Part shown: positions 1-6,751 of the stretch, piece after piece
How positions within the stretch are numbered: position 1 is the stretch's first letter
How the letters are laid out: each line of letters opens with the position of its first letter
Source of the DNA: Acetobacteraceae bacterium
GTDB taxonomy: Bacteria; Pseudomonadota; Alphaproteobacteria; Acetobacterales; Acetobacteraceae
Length of the DNA stretch: 14,266 nucleotides
Reading direction: 5' to 3'
Assembly (NCBI GenBank): GCA_947478535.1
Contig: CANJXD010000092.1
Span: forward strand, 1-14,266
Position numbers and translations under genes: made by a program
The notes under the pieces: model-generated
Told to the model about the DNA's origin: nothing
Seen by the model: the letters and a program-made list of their open reading frames with translations, nothing else
Databases searched by the model: none

Positions 1-727
1 GGTATTTTCGCGGGGTCGCGCCGGAATGGTTGTACTTGCCCAGCACGCGGGAAGCGCGCAGGCGGCGCGTGCCGGGGATGCCGGTGACGATGCCGATCGG
101 CGCGCCCTCCCCTTCCAGCACTGGCCCCTGCTCGATGTGGAGCTCCAGAAACGCGGCGGTATCGGCGCTGGAAAACGTCTTGCCGCCGGCCTCCACGAAG
201 CCCGGGTCAAAGCCCTCGGCGCGCATGTGGTCCGCGAGCGTGCGGCCATTGTCCTGGCGCCGGACCTGCAACTCCTCCGGCTTCAGCAGCCCGAGTGCGG
301 CGCGGGAGCCGGGGTAGGAGATGGGGAACCAGGCCCCCGCTTCTTCCGCCCGCACCGCCACCACCGTCACGTCCCGGCCGGGAACGAAGCCCGCGCGTTT
401 CATGCCGGCCACGGCAGCGATGCCGGTCAGCACCCCCGCCGCGCCATCGAAATTCCCGCCGGACTGCACGCTGTCCAGATGGCTGCCGAGGACGATGCGC
501 TTGGCCGCGCGATCCCCCCCGGGCAGCGTCATCAGCAGGGTGCCGACGGGATCGGTGCGGCATTCGAGGCCGAGTTCCTCCGCCGCCGCGCGGACGATAG
601 CATGGCCCTTCCGCTCCCCTTCCCCATAGGCATCGCGGGTGATGCCGACGCCGTCATGGGTCGCGGCCCGAAGCTCATCGAACAGGCGCTCGGCCAGCGC
701 GACATCGGGCGTGAGGTTGGGGAGCAT
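1..727 (-). CDS. M20-family Zn-dependent amidohydrolase (hydantoinase/carbamoylase type), C-terminus missing
   Basis: The 242 visible N-terminal residues belong to the M20 amidohydrolases that include N-carbamoyl-L-amino-acid hydrolase and allantoate amidohydrolase, cytoplasmic dinuclear metal enzymes that cleave amide or ureido bonds. Visible metal-site motifs are GSHLDSVQSGGNFDGAAG (His83, Asp94), AEEAG (Glu128/Glu129) and the family hallmark LELHIEQGP (His197). KYNHSGATP near residue 231 matches the start of the lid/dimerisation domain. The frame is open to the window edge, so roughly the last 40% of a usual ~410-residue protein lies outside. The start is the ATG at 725-727, preceded by a GAGGA motif that overlaps the stop of the SDR gene. 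The 11-bp gap implies co-transcription with that gene. Substrate cannot be assigned: carbamoyl-amino acid, allantoate and ureidoglycolate all remain possible. Confidence 0.9.
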   Translation of the reverse strand, partial: MLPNLTPDVALAERLFDELRAATHDGVGITRDAYGEGERKGHAIVRAAAEELGLECRTDPVGTLLMTLPGGDRAAKRIVLGSHLDSVQSGGNFDGAAGVLTGIAAVAGMKRAGFVPGRDVTVVAVRAEEAGAWFPISYPGSRAALGLLKPEELQVRRQDNGRTLADHMRAEGFDPGFVEAGGKTFSSADTAAFLELHIEQGPVLEGEGAPIGIVTGIPGTRRLRASRVLGKYNHSGATPRKY

Positions 728-738
728 GGGGGGCGTCC

Positions 739-1530
739 TCAGACCATGCCGCGGATGCGGCCGCCATCGACCCGGATCATGCTGCCGGTGATGTAGCTGG
801 CCTGCTCGCTGGCGAGGAACGCCGCCATCGGGCCGAATTCGGACGGCATGCCAATGCGCCGGGCCGGAATTTCGGCCGCCATCTGGTCGATTTCCTGCTC
901 CCGCGTCGTGCCGGCGCGGCTCGCCCGCGAATCGGCGTTCTGCACGATGCGGTCCGTCATGATGGAGCCCGGCGCGATGACGTTCATCGTCACCCCATCG
1001 GCCGCCACTTCCCCCGACAGCGTCTTGAGCCAGCCCCAGATCGCCGCGCGCAGCACGTTGGACAGAGCGAGGTTGGCGATGGGGTGCTGCATGCCGGTGC
1101 TGCCGACGACGATCACGCGGCCCCACTTCCGCTCCCGCATCGCCGGCACCAGGCGGTTGGCGATGCGGATGGGGGAGGCGACGATGTGCTCGAACCAGGT
1201 GTGCAGCGCGGCATCCGTGATCTCGGAGGCGATGCAGGGCGGCGGGCCGCCATGGTTGAGGACGAGGATATCGACGCCGCCGAGCAGCTTCACCGCCGCA
1301 TCGGCCAGCGCGTCCATCTGCTCGCCCTTGGCGACATCGGCGACAACGCCATGCGCGGCCGCGGCACCGGCGGCCTTCAGCTCCGCCGCGACGGCATCGA
1401 GGCTCGCCTGGTCGCGCCCGCTGATGACGATGGAGGCGCCCTCGGCCGCCAGCGAATCCGCGATGGAACGCCCGAGGCCCTTGGAGGCCCCCATCACCAG
1501 GGCGCGCTTGCCCTTCAGACCCAGATCCAT
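739..1530 (-). CDS. SDR-fold protein, BKR-like, with degenerate catalytic Tyr/Lys
   Basis: The product is a 263-aa single-domain Rossmann protein of the short-chain dehydrogenase/reductase superfamily. The cofactor motif is GASKGLG (residues 14-20). LNHGG (91-95) replaces the usual NAG motif, Ser144 fits the catalytic serine, and the C-terminal YITGSMIRVDGG is typical of classical SDRs. Where a classical SDR has YxxxK, this protein reads LALSN (154-158), so the catalytic Tyr and Lys are Leu and Asn. This resembles the 3-ketoacyl-ACP reductase-like subgroup known for an imperfect tetrad, so oxidoreductase activity should not be assumed. The ATG at 1528-1530 is preferred because GGGAAAGGG sits just upstream and the SDR fold begins at once. 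A longer in-frame start at 1770 would only translate the upstream repeat array. It is first in a minus-strand pair with the amidohydrolase. Confidence 0.93.
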   Translation of the reverse strand: MDLGLKGKRALVMGASKGLGRSIADSLAAEGASIVISGRDQASLDAVAAELKAAGAAAAHGVVADVAKGEQMDALADAAVKLLGGVDILVLNHGGPPPCIASEITDAALHTWFEHIVASPIRIANRLVPAMRERKWGRVIVVGSTGMQHPIANLALSNVLRAAIWGWLKTLSGEVAADGVTMNVIAPGSIMTDRIVQNADSRASRAGTTREQEIDQMAAEIPARRIGMPSEFGPMAAFLASEQASYITGSMIRVDGGRIRGMV

Positions 1531-1691
1531 CGCAAAACCCTTTCCCGGCATAAGGCGCGGACCCTGCAACCGAAGCCCCCCGGTTGCAACCCCGGTTGCA
1601 ACCCCGCTGGCAACCCCGGTTGCAACCCCGCTGGCAAGCCCGGCCCGGTCTGCTAACCACCGCCGCGATCGAGACCGGAGAGTGGCCCCCC
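1531..1691. promoter_or_regulatory. Divergent intergenic region between SDR and 2-hydroxyacid dehydrogenase
   Basis: This 161-bp gap must carry the start signals for both the minus-strand SDR/amidohydrolase pair and the plus-strand dehydrogenase. It holds a tandem array of palindromic units (annotated separately) and an isolated half-like site, CTGCAACC, around 1564-1571. I could not place convincing -35/-10 boxes for either direction. The shared-promoter role is inferred from gene orientation alone. Confidence 0.5.
1580..1639. repeat. Five tandem 12-bp units built on the palindrome GGTTGCAACC
   Basis: Units begin at 1580, 1592, 1604, 1616 and 1628. The first, second and fourth are CCGGTTGCAACC, whose inner ten bases are a perfect palindrome. 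The third is CCGCTGGCAACC and the fifth CCGCTGGCAAGC. The order A-A-B-A-B' suggests a 24-bp AB block was duplicated. The array lies between two divergent start codons, about 55 bp from the dehydrogenase ATG and 50 bp from the SDR ATG. A multi-site operator is one reading, and slippage-generated repeat DNA is the other. Confidence 0.9.
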
Positions 1692-2669
1692 ATGGCAAAG
1701 CCCGTCCTGCTGCTGACCCGCAAGCTGCCCGAGGCGATCGAGGCCCGCGCCGCGCGGGATTACGATGCAAGGCTGAACAGCAGCGATGCTCCCTGGTCCC
1801 GCGACGGGGCGGAGATCGCCCGCCGCGCCGCCGAATGCGGCGCCGCGGGCATCCTCTGCGCGGCCGGGGACCCGCTGGGCGCCTCGACCATCGCCGCCCT
1901 GCCGGCCAGCGTGAAGATCATCGCGACCTTTTCCGTGGGGTATGACCATCTGGACGTGAAGGCGGCCACCGCGCGCGGGATCCTCGTGACGAACACACCC
2001 GGCGTGCTGTCCTTCGCCACGGCGGAATGTGCCTTCACCCTGATGCTGATGGCCGCCCGCCGGGCCGGCGAAGGCGAACGCATGGTCCGTGCCGGCGCCT
2101 GGGGCGGCTGGGCGCCGACACAACTCCTGGGTGTGACGCTGGAGGGCAAGGCGCTTGGCATCGCCGGCTTCGGGCGCATCGGGCGGGAACTGGCGGCGAT
2201 GGCGCGCGGCCTGCGGATGGACATCCACTACCACGGCCCCCGCCGCGCCGACCCCGCGCTGGAACAGGGTGCCATCTACCACGGGGATGGGTGGGAATTC
2301 CTCGGCGCCATCGACGTGCTGTCCATGCACATGCCGGGCGGGGAGGCGACGCGGCACTGGCTGAACGCCGAACGGCTTTCCTGGATGAAGCCTGGCGCCA
2401 TCGTGGTGAATTCGGGCCGTGGCGGTTCGGTGGATGACGCGGCACTGGTCGCGGCGCTGACCGCCGGCCACATCCGCGCCGCCGGCCTCGACGTCTATGA
2501 CGGGGAGCCAAGGATCTTCCAGGGCTATCTCGGTTTGGAGAATATCGCCCTTCTGCCGCATCTCGGCAGCGCCACGGAAGAAACACGCCACGCGATGGGT
2601 GGGCGCGCCCTCGACAACCTTGACGCGATTCTGATTCGCGCGCAGCAACCCAAGGATGTTCTAGCTTGA
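1692..2669 (+). CDS. D-isomer-specific 2-hydroxyacid dehydrogenase (glyoxylate/hydroxypyruvate reductase-like)
   Basis: This 325-aa cytosolic NAD(P)H-dependent enzyme belongs to the D-2-hydroxyacid dehydrogenase family, which interconverts 2-oxoacids such as glyoxylate or hydroxypyruvate and D-2-hydroxyacids. The substrate-loop signature FSVGYDHLDV lies at 80-89. The dinucleotide-binding motif GFGRIG is at 159-164. The catalytic triad is visible as Arg243 in NSGRGG, Glu272 in DVYDGEP and His290 in LLPHLGSATEE. Length is normal for the family. The ATG at 1692 is chosen because the conserved N-terminus starts there and GGAG lies about 11 bp upstream. An upstream in-frame ATG at 1584 falls inside the tandem repeat and would add only repeat-derived Arg/Pro/Gln-rich sequence. 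It is transcribed away from the SDR/amidohydrolase pair. The exact 2-oxoacid substrate cannot be read from sequence. Confidence 0.95.
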   Translation: MAKPVLLLTRKLPEAIEARAARDYDARLNSSDAPWSRDGAEIARRAAECGAAGILCAAGDPLGASTIAALPASVKIIATFSVGYDHLDVKAATARGILVTNTPGVLSFATAECAFTLMLMAARRAGEGERMVRAGAWGGWAPTQLLGVTLEGKALGIAGFGRIGRELAAMARGLRMDIHYHGPRRADPALEQGAIYHGDGWEFLGAIDVLSMHMPGGEATRHWLNAERLSWMKPGAIVVNSGRGGSVDDAALVAALTAGHIRAAGLDVYDGEPRIFQGYLGLENIALLPHLGSATEETRHAMGGRALDNLDAILIRAQQPKDVLA

Positions 2670-2701
2670 CGCTTCCTCGGTGACATTGTTTCCCGTTCTG
2701 G

Positions 2702-2731
2702 TTGACTTTGTCGTGAGCAATAAGCTTCTAT
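2702..2731 (+). promoter_or_regulatory. Candidate sigma-70-type promoter upstream of the 118-aa gene
   Basis: TTGACT at 2702-2707 is a close match to a -35 box. TTCTAT at 2726-2731 lies 18 bp later but is a poor -10 match. The surrounding stretch (about 2670-2760) is clearly less GC-rich than its neighbours, as expected for a promoter. The start codon of the next gene is about 100 bp downstream. This is a weak call. Confidence 0.25.
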
Positions 2732-2795
2732 GGGACGGCAGGATTGTCGCGTTTTCTGCGAACTGCGGCACCACGCCCACCACGATGATGTCGGT

Positions 2796-2816
2796 ACCGG
2801 GCGAGCCACGCCCGGT
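2796..2816 (+). promoter_or_regulatory. Perfect 8-bp inverted repeat in the leader of the 118-aa gene
   Basis: ACCGGGCG (2796-2803) and CGCCCGGT (2809-2816) form an 8-bp stem with a 5-base loop, ending 17 bp before the ATG at 2834. No T-run follows, so it is not a standard intrinsic terminator for the preceding dehydrogenase. It could be a leader hairpin or a protein-binding site. Its role is unknown. Confidence 0.4.
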
Positions 2817-2833
2817 CCAGGCGCCAGGGACAC

Positions 2834-3190
2834 ATGAGCCGAGCCAAGCGTGTCACACTTTTCGTCCATATGGCGGATGATGGGGCCGGCAGGGTCCCTG
2901 ACCTGATCCTGTGGAGAGACCTCCTGCAGCAGCAACCCCTGATCAGCACGAATGACGATGGCACCCGCGTCCTGGTCTTCGATCTGGATGGTCAGGTCGA
3001 ATCCAACGGTGGCACGGCGGCGGCGCAACGCCTGAGCATGGAGGCGCTGCGCCATTGCAGCCTGGCGCTGGCGGAGACCGCGCGCTCGCTCGGCCTGCCG
3101 CTGACCGCGGCGATGGCGGAATCGGCCGAGGAAGTGGCGCGGGCCGAACTCATCAGCCAGGCCCGGATGCCCGGCCGCCGGCTGAGCTGA
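2834..3190 (+). CDS. Hypothetical protein, 118 aa
   Basis: I do not recognise this family. The frame shows strong G/C bias at third positions, ordinary codon use and an AGGGA motif just before the ATG, which favours a real gene. The protein begins with MSRAKRVTLFVHMADDG. Its middle section, TRVLVFDLDGQVESN (about 44-58), looks like a beta-strand-turn segment. The C-terminal half is Ala/Leu/Glu-rich and probably helical. No signal peptide, membrane segment or cysteine cluster is seen. It stands alone between the dehydrogenase (164 bp upstream) and the flavin reductase gene (80 bp downstream), with possible promoter and hairpin elements in front. The opposite strand is also open here, but its frame is Arg-rich and looks like a shadow. 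Confidence 0.68.
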   Translation: MSRAKRVTLFVHMADDGAGRVPDLILWRDLLQQQPLISTNDDGTRVLVFDLDGQVESNGGTAAAQRLSMEALRHCSLALAETARSLGLPLTAAMAESAEEVARAELISQARMPGRRLS

Positions 3191-3270
3191 CCGCGCAAGC
3201 GACGGCCCCTCTCTCGACATGCCGGGCGCGGGGCGTCAGTTTCCGCGGCAGTTTTCCGGGACATGACGCC

Positions 3271-3924
3271 ATGCTGTTCGACTTCGACACCATGCCGCAC
3301 GGCAATCGCTACAAGCTGCTGGTCTCCTGCGTCGTGCCGCGACCGATCGCCTGGGTGGTGACGCAGGACAAGGCGGGCGTGCTGAACGCCGCGCCCTATT
3401 CCTTTTTCAACGTGTTCGGCGAAGACCCGGCCGTGGTTGCCATCGCCGTCGGCCCGCGCCCCGAAGGCTCGGCCAAGGACACGCTCGCGAATATCGAGGC
3501 CATGGGCGAGTTCACCCTCTCCATGGTGCCCTTCGCGCTGGCGGAGCAAATGGTCGTCACCGCCGCGGACTTCCCGCCCGAGGTCGATGAACTGGCCGCC
3601 GCCGGGCTCACCACCCTGCCATCGAGCAAGATCCGCACGCCGCGCATCGCCGAAAGCCCGGTCGCCATGGAATGCACGCTGTGGAAGACCATCCCCGTCG
3701 GCATCCACACCATGGTGATGGGCGAGGTGAAGGCGATGCATATCGCCGATGAGGCCGTGATGAATGTCGAGAAGGGCTATATCGACACGCCGAAGCTCGA
3801 CCTGGTCGGCCGCATGCATGGCCGTGGCTGGTATTCCACGACGCGGGACCGGGTGGAGATACCCCGTATCACCGCAGCGCAATGGGCGGCCCAGGCAGGG
3901 AAGCCCAAGGCCAAGGGCGAATAG
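3271..3924 (+). CDS. Flavin reductase family protein (FMN-binding split barrel)
   Basis: The 217-aa protein has the flavin reductase-like fold, whose members bind FMN or FAD and reduce flavin with NAD(P)H, often supplying a partner oxygenase or reducing ferric iron. The core signature PRPIAWVVTQDKAGVLNAAP (23-42), followed by YSFFNVFGEDPAVVAIAVG, is typical of the FMN-binding region. KDTLANIEAMGEFTLSMV (69-86) and the HTMVMGEVKAMHI strand (146-158) complete the barrel. The ATG at 3271 is chosen because the conserved fold starts within a few residues. A longer in-frame start at 3055 would overlap the 118-aa gene and add Arg/Gly-rich sequence. Its stop is 2 bp before the iron permease ATG, so the two are very likely co-transcribed and perhaps translationally coupled. 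A ferric-reductase role is an attractive inference, not shown. Confidence 0.92.
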   Translation: MLFDFDTMPHGNRYKLLVSCVVPRPIAWVVTQDKAGVLNAAPYSFFNVFGEDPAVVAIAVGPRPEGSAKDTLANIEAMGEFTLSMVPFALAEQMVVTAADFPPEVDELAAAGLTTLPSSKIRTPRIAESPVAMECTLWKTIPVGIHTMVMGEVKAMHIADEAVMNVEKGYIDTPKLDLVGRMHGRGWYSTTRDRVEIPRITAAQWAAQAGKPKAKGE

Positions 3925-3926
3925 CC

Positions 3927-5615
3927 ATGTCCGGCGCCTCCGGCGCGGAGATCGGCGTGGCCCGTCCCGCCGCACCGCGCCGGCGGATTGGGGCCCCGGC
4001 CTGGGCCTGGGCGGCGGTGCTGGCCGCGGTGCTGATCGCAGCACCCCTGGCCTCCGTGCTCGTGACAGCGGCGACACCCCTGGCAGCCTCGGGTGGGGCG
4101 GCGTGGGGCCATATCCTGCGGACCCAGCTTGCGGAATTGCTGGCGAATTCGCTGATGCTCGCCCTGCTGGTCGGGCTGATGGCGGCCAGCATGGGGGCGA
4201 TCTCGGCCTGGCTCGTCTCCACCTGCGCCTTCCGGGGCCGCGCCGCGCTGGAGATCGCGCTGCTGCTGCCGATGGCGATGCCGGCCTATGTCTGCGGCTA
4301 TGCCTATGTCTGGCTTCTGGATGTCGCCGGCCCGGTGCAGGAGGCGCTGCGCAGCGTGACGGGCCTGCGCTGGGGGCAATACTGGTTCCCCGAAATCCGC
4401 AGCCTGCCGGGGGCGGCGCTGATGCTCGCCGCCGTGCTCTATCCCTATGTCTACCTGCTGTGCCGCAACGCCTTCCTGCAACAGAGCGTCTGCCTGCTGG
4501 AAGCCAGCCGCACCCTCGGCCACGGGCTGCCGCGCACCTTCCTCCATGTCGCGCTGCCGATGGCGCGCCCGGCACTGGCTGCCGGCATCGCGCTGGTGCT
4601 GATGGAAGTGCTGGCGGATTTCGGCACGGTGCAGCATTTCGCGCTGCGGACCTTCACCACCGGCATCTATGAGGCCTGGTTCGGCCAAGGGGATCGGCCC
4701 GCCGCCGCGCAGCTCGCGGCCTGCCTGATGGGGGTGGTGGCGATGCTGCTGCTGCTGGAGCGCATGTCCCGCGGCGGCCGGCGCTTCCACCCCACGACCA
4801 CGCGCCACCCGCCGCTGCGGCCCGTGGTGCTGCAAGGCTGGAAGGAGGCCGCTGCCATCGCGGCCTGCGCGGCGCCGGTGCTGCTGGGCTTCGTCATCCC
4901 CGGCGGCACGCTGTTCGCGCTGATGCTGCAAGGCGGAGACCCCCTGGATCCGCGCCGTACCATCCCCTTCGCGCTGAACAGCCTGACGCTGGCGGCGGTG
5001 ACGGCGGTGCTGGCCGTGCTGCTCGGCGCGCTGCTGGCCTGGGGGCAGCGTCTGCATCCTTCGCGCTTCCGGGCGGCGGCGAACCGCATCGCCTCGCTCG
5101 GCTATGCGCTGCCGGGCTCGGTCATCGCCGTCGGCACGCTGGTGCCCTTCGCGCTGTTCGACAATGCGGTCGATGCCTGGATGCGCGCCCGCTTCGGCAT
5201 CTCCACCGGCCTGCTGCTGTCCGGCACCATCGCGGCGCTGGTCTTCGCCTATCTCGTGCGGTTCCTCGGTGTCGCGCTCTCCGCGGTGGAATCGGGGCTG
5301 ACGCGGGTGAAGCCCAGCCTGTTCGCCGCCGCCCGCGTGCTCGGCCGCACGCCTGGCCAGGCGGTGCGGGAGGTGGAATTGCCGCTGGCACGCGGCGCGC
5401 TGGTGACGGCGGGTGTGCTGGTCTTCGTCGATACGATGAAGGAATTGCCGGCGACGCTGATCGTCCGGCCCTTCGATTTCGACACGCTCGCGGTGCGCGT
5501 GCATTCCCTCGCCTCGGATGAACGCCTGGCCGAGGCGTCCACCAGCGCGCTGCTGATCGTGGTGGTGGGGCTGCTGCCGGTGGTCGCGCTGGTGCGGGGG
5601 ATGCGGAAGGATTGA
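3927..5615 (+). CDS. Iron(III) ABC transporter permease, FbpB-type two-domain protein
   Basis: This 562-aa inner-membrane protein carries two fused binding-protein-dependent permease domains and about 12 predicted membrane segments, as in FbpB/SfuB ferric transporters. The first hydrophobic segment spans about residues 23-48. Each half has the cytoplasmic EAA loop that docks the ATPase: EASRTLGHG...LPMARPALAAG starting at Glu192, and FAAARVLGRT...LPLARGALVTAG starting near 466. VDTMKELPATLIVRPFDFDT in the second half is characteristic of iron-type permeases. The ATG at 3927 follows an AAGGGCGA ribosome site inside the flavin reductase 3' end. An in-frame ATG at 3882 lies within that gene and is less likely. 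No ATPase gene adjoins it. The convergent neighbour encodes a matching ferric-binding protein. Related thiamine or spermidine permeases are less likely given that partner. Confidence 0.95.
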   Translation: MSGASGAEIGVARPAAPRRRIGAPAWAWAAVLAAVLIAAPLASVLVTAATPLAASGGAAWGHILRTQLAELLANSLMLALLVGLMAASMGAISAWLVSTCAFRGRAALEIALLLPMAMPAYVCGYAYVWLLDVAGPVQEALRSVTGLRWGQYWFPEIRSLPGAALMLAAVLYPYVYLLCRNAFLQQSVCLLEASRTLGHGLPRTFLHVALPMARPALAAGIALVLMEVLADFGTVQHFALRTFTTGIYEAWFGQGDRPAAAQLAACLMGVVAMLLLLERMSRGGRRFHPTTTRHPPLRPVVLQGWKEAAAIAACAAPVLLGFVIPGGTLFALMLQGGDPLDPRRTIPFALNSLTLAAVTAVLAVLLGALLAWGQRLHPSRFRAAANRIASLGYALPGSVIAVGTLVPFALFDNAVDAWMRARFGISTGLLLSGTIAALVFAYLVRFLGVALSAVESGLTRVKPSLFAAARVLGRTPGQAVREVELPLARGALVTAGVLVFVDTMKELPATLIVRPFDFDTLAVRVHSLASDERLAEASTSALLIVVVGLLPVVALVRGMRKD

Positions 5616-5620
5616 ATGCG

Positions 5621-5650
5621 AAAAGGGCGGGCCGCCTGCGCGACCCGCCC
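5621..5650 (-). terminator. Intrinsic terminator between the convergent permease and ferric-binding protein genes
   Basis: GGGCGGG (5625-5631) pairs perfectly with CCCGCCC (5644-5650) across a 12-base loop. On the minus strand the stem is followed by TTTT (5624-5621), so it is best placed to end the binding-protein transcript. The stem could also stop the permease transcript arriving from the other side, though no T-run follows it on that strand. Confidence 0.75.
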
Positions 5651-5679
5651 CATTGATCAACCCATCGGGGCCGCGCCCA

Positions 5680-6720
5680 TTAGCGCCAGCCCGCGCGCTG
5701 CATGATCCGCAGCGCTTCCGCCGCATTCGCCGCGGATTGGGAGGCATGCACCGGCTCCGCCCGGAATTCACCCATCGCGGCCAGCGCGGGGTGCAGCGGC
5801 ACGCCGGCCACCACGGGGTATTCCATGTTGCCGAGGGCGAAGATCTGCTGCGCTTCCGGCGTCGTCATGTATTCGAGAAAGCGCACCGCCTCCGCCCGAT
5901 GCGGCGCGGTGCGGACCAGCGCGGCGCCGGAGATATTCACATGCGTCCCGCGATCGCCCGCGCCCTGGTTCGGGAAGATCACGCCCATCCGCTCGAACAG
6001 CGCCTTGTCGGCGGGGTTGTCCGAAGCGCCAAAGGCCGCGAGGTAGTAGGTGTTGCTGATCGCCAGCGTGCATTGCCCCGGCGGGATGGCGCGGAACTGG
6101 TCCCGGTCGCCGCCCTGCGGCGGGCGGGCGAGGTTGGCGGCCAGGCCGCGCGCCCAGGCTTCCGTCGCCGCTGCGCCATCCGCGGCCAGCACGCTGGCGG
6201 CCAGGCTGACATTGTAGGGATGGTTGGCTGCGCGGACGCAGATCTGGCCGCGGAAGCGGGCATCGGCCAAATCCTCATACCGCGTCAGCCCCTGCGGCAT
6301 GCCACGCGTGCGGTCATACATGATGACGCGGGCGCGCTTCGAGACGGCGAACCAATGCCCTTCCACATCGCGCAACCCGGCTTCGACGCGGCCGTCGATC
6401 ACCGCCGAGCCATGCGGCTGCGTCACCCCCGCATCCTTGGCGCGGGCAAGCCGGGCGGCATCGACGGTGATCAGCACATCGGCCGGGCTGTTCGCACCCT
6501 CCGTCCGGATGCGCTCCACCAGCTGGTCGGCATCGCCCTCGATCAGGCGGATGCGGATGCCCGTCTCCCGCGTGAAGGCATCATACATCCGACGGTCGGT
6601 GTCGTAGTGCCGGGCCGAATAGACCGCGATCTCGCTCCGCGGTTGGGCCAGGGCGGGGAAGGCAAGTGCCACCACCGGCAAGGCGGCGAACACCAGGCGG
6701 CGGGCAAGGCGAAGTGACAT
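5680..6720 (-). CDS. Periplasmic ferric iron-binding protein, FbpA/FutA-type
   Basis: This 346-aa extracellular solute-binding protein captures Fe3+ in the periplasm and delivers it to an FbpB-type permease. A Sec signal peptide is clear: Arg-rich start, hydrophobic VFAALPVVALAF, and an ALA-Q cleavage site near residue 25. The mature N-terminus has the ferric-binding hallmark VYSARHYDTD (His38, Tyr39). The adjacent tyrosine pair expected as iron ligands is present as NTYYLAAF (Tyr225-Tyr226). Other family features include PADVLITVDA (79-88) and the late LEYMTTPEAQQIFA (282-295). The ATG at 6718-6720 is chosen because the signal peptide begins there and GAAAGG lies upstream. An in-frame ATG 19 codons earlier would mask the signal peptide. 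It converges on the permease gene rather than sharing its operon, and a Fur-like site lies upstream. Confidence 0.95.
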   Translation of the reverse strand: MSLRLARRLVFAALPVVALAFPALAQPRSEIAVYSARHYDTDRRMYDAFTRETGIRIRLIEGDADQLVERIRTEGANSPADVLITVDAARLARAKDAGVTQPHGSAVIDGRVEAGLRDVEGHWFAVSKRARVIMYDRTRGMPQGLTRYEDLADARFRGQICVRAANHPYNVSLAASVLAADGAAATEAWARGLAANLARPPQGGDRDQFRAIPPGQCTLAISNTYYLAAFGASDNPADKALFERMGVIFPNQGAGDRGTHVNISGAALVRTAPHRAEAVRFLEYMTTPEAQQIFALGNMEYPVVAGVPLHPALAAMGEFRAEPVHASQSAANAAEALRIMQRAGWR

Positions 6721-6751
6721 GACAGGCCTTTCGGGATCGTTGGCCGAAGGT

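Noticed and set aside
1580..1639. CRISPR array
   Set aside because: The units are 12 bp, directly adjacent, with no unique spacers and no cas genes nearby.
1584..1691. 36-residue N-terminal extension of the 2-hydroxyacid dehydrogenase
   Set aside because: The upstream ATG is inside the repeat array and yields repeat-derived residues. The family N-terminus begins at 1692.
1531..1770. 80-residue N-terminal extension of the SDR protein
   Set aside because: It would translate the tandem repeat as SGVATGVA copies and overlap the dehydrogenase start. A good ribosome site and the Rossmann start lie at 1530.
2680..2880. 66-codon plus-strand frame after the dehydrogenase
   Set aside because: No ribosome site, weak codon bias, and it overlaps the better-supported gene at 2834.
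2525..3220. 231-codon minus-strand frame covering the 118-aa gene
   Set aside because: It overlaps the dehydrogenase 3' end and is Arg/Gln/Ser-rich. The plus-strand frame has better codon bias and a ribosome site.
2992..4575. 527-codon minus-strand open frame opposite the flavin reductase and permease start
   Set aside because: Arg/Pro/Ala-rich composition without domain signatures, antisense to two well-supported genes.
3777..5771. 664-codon minus-strand open frame opposite the iron permease
   Set aside because: It is Gln/His/Arg-rich, has no recognisable domain, and lies fully antisense to a clear two-domain permease. Long antisense frames are expected in DNA this GC-rich.
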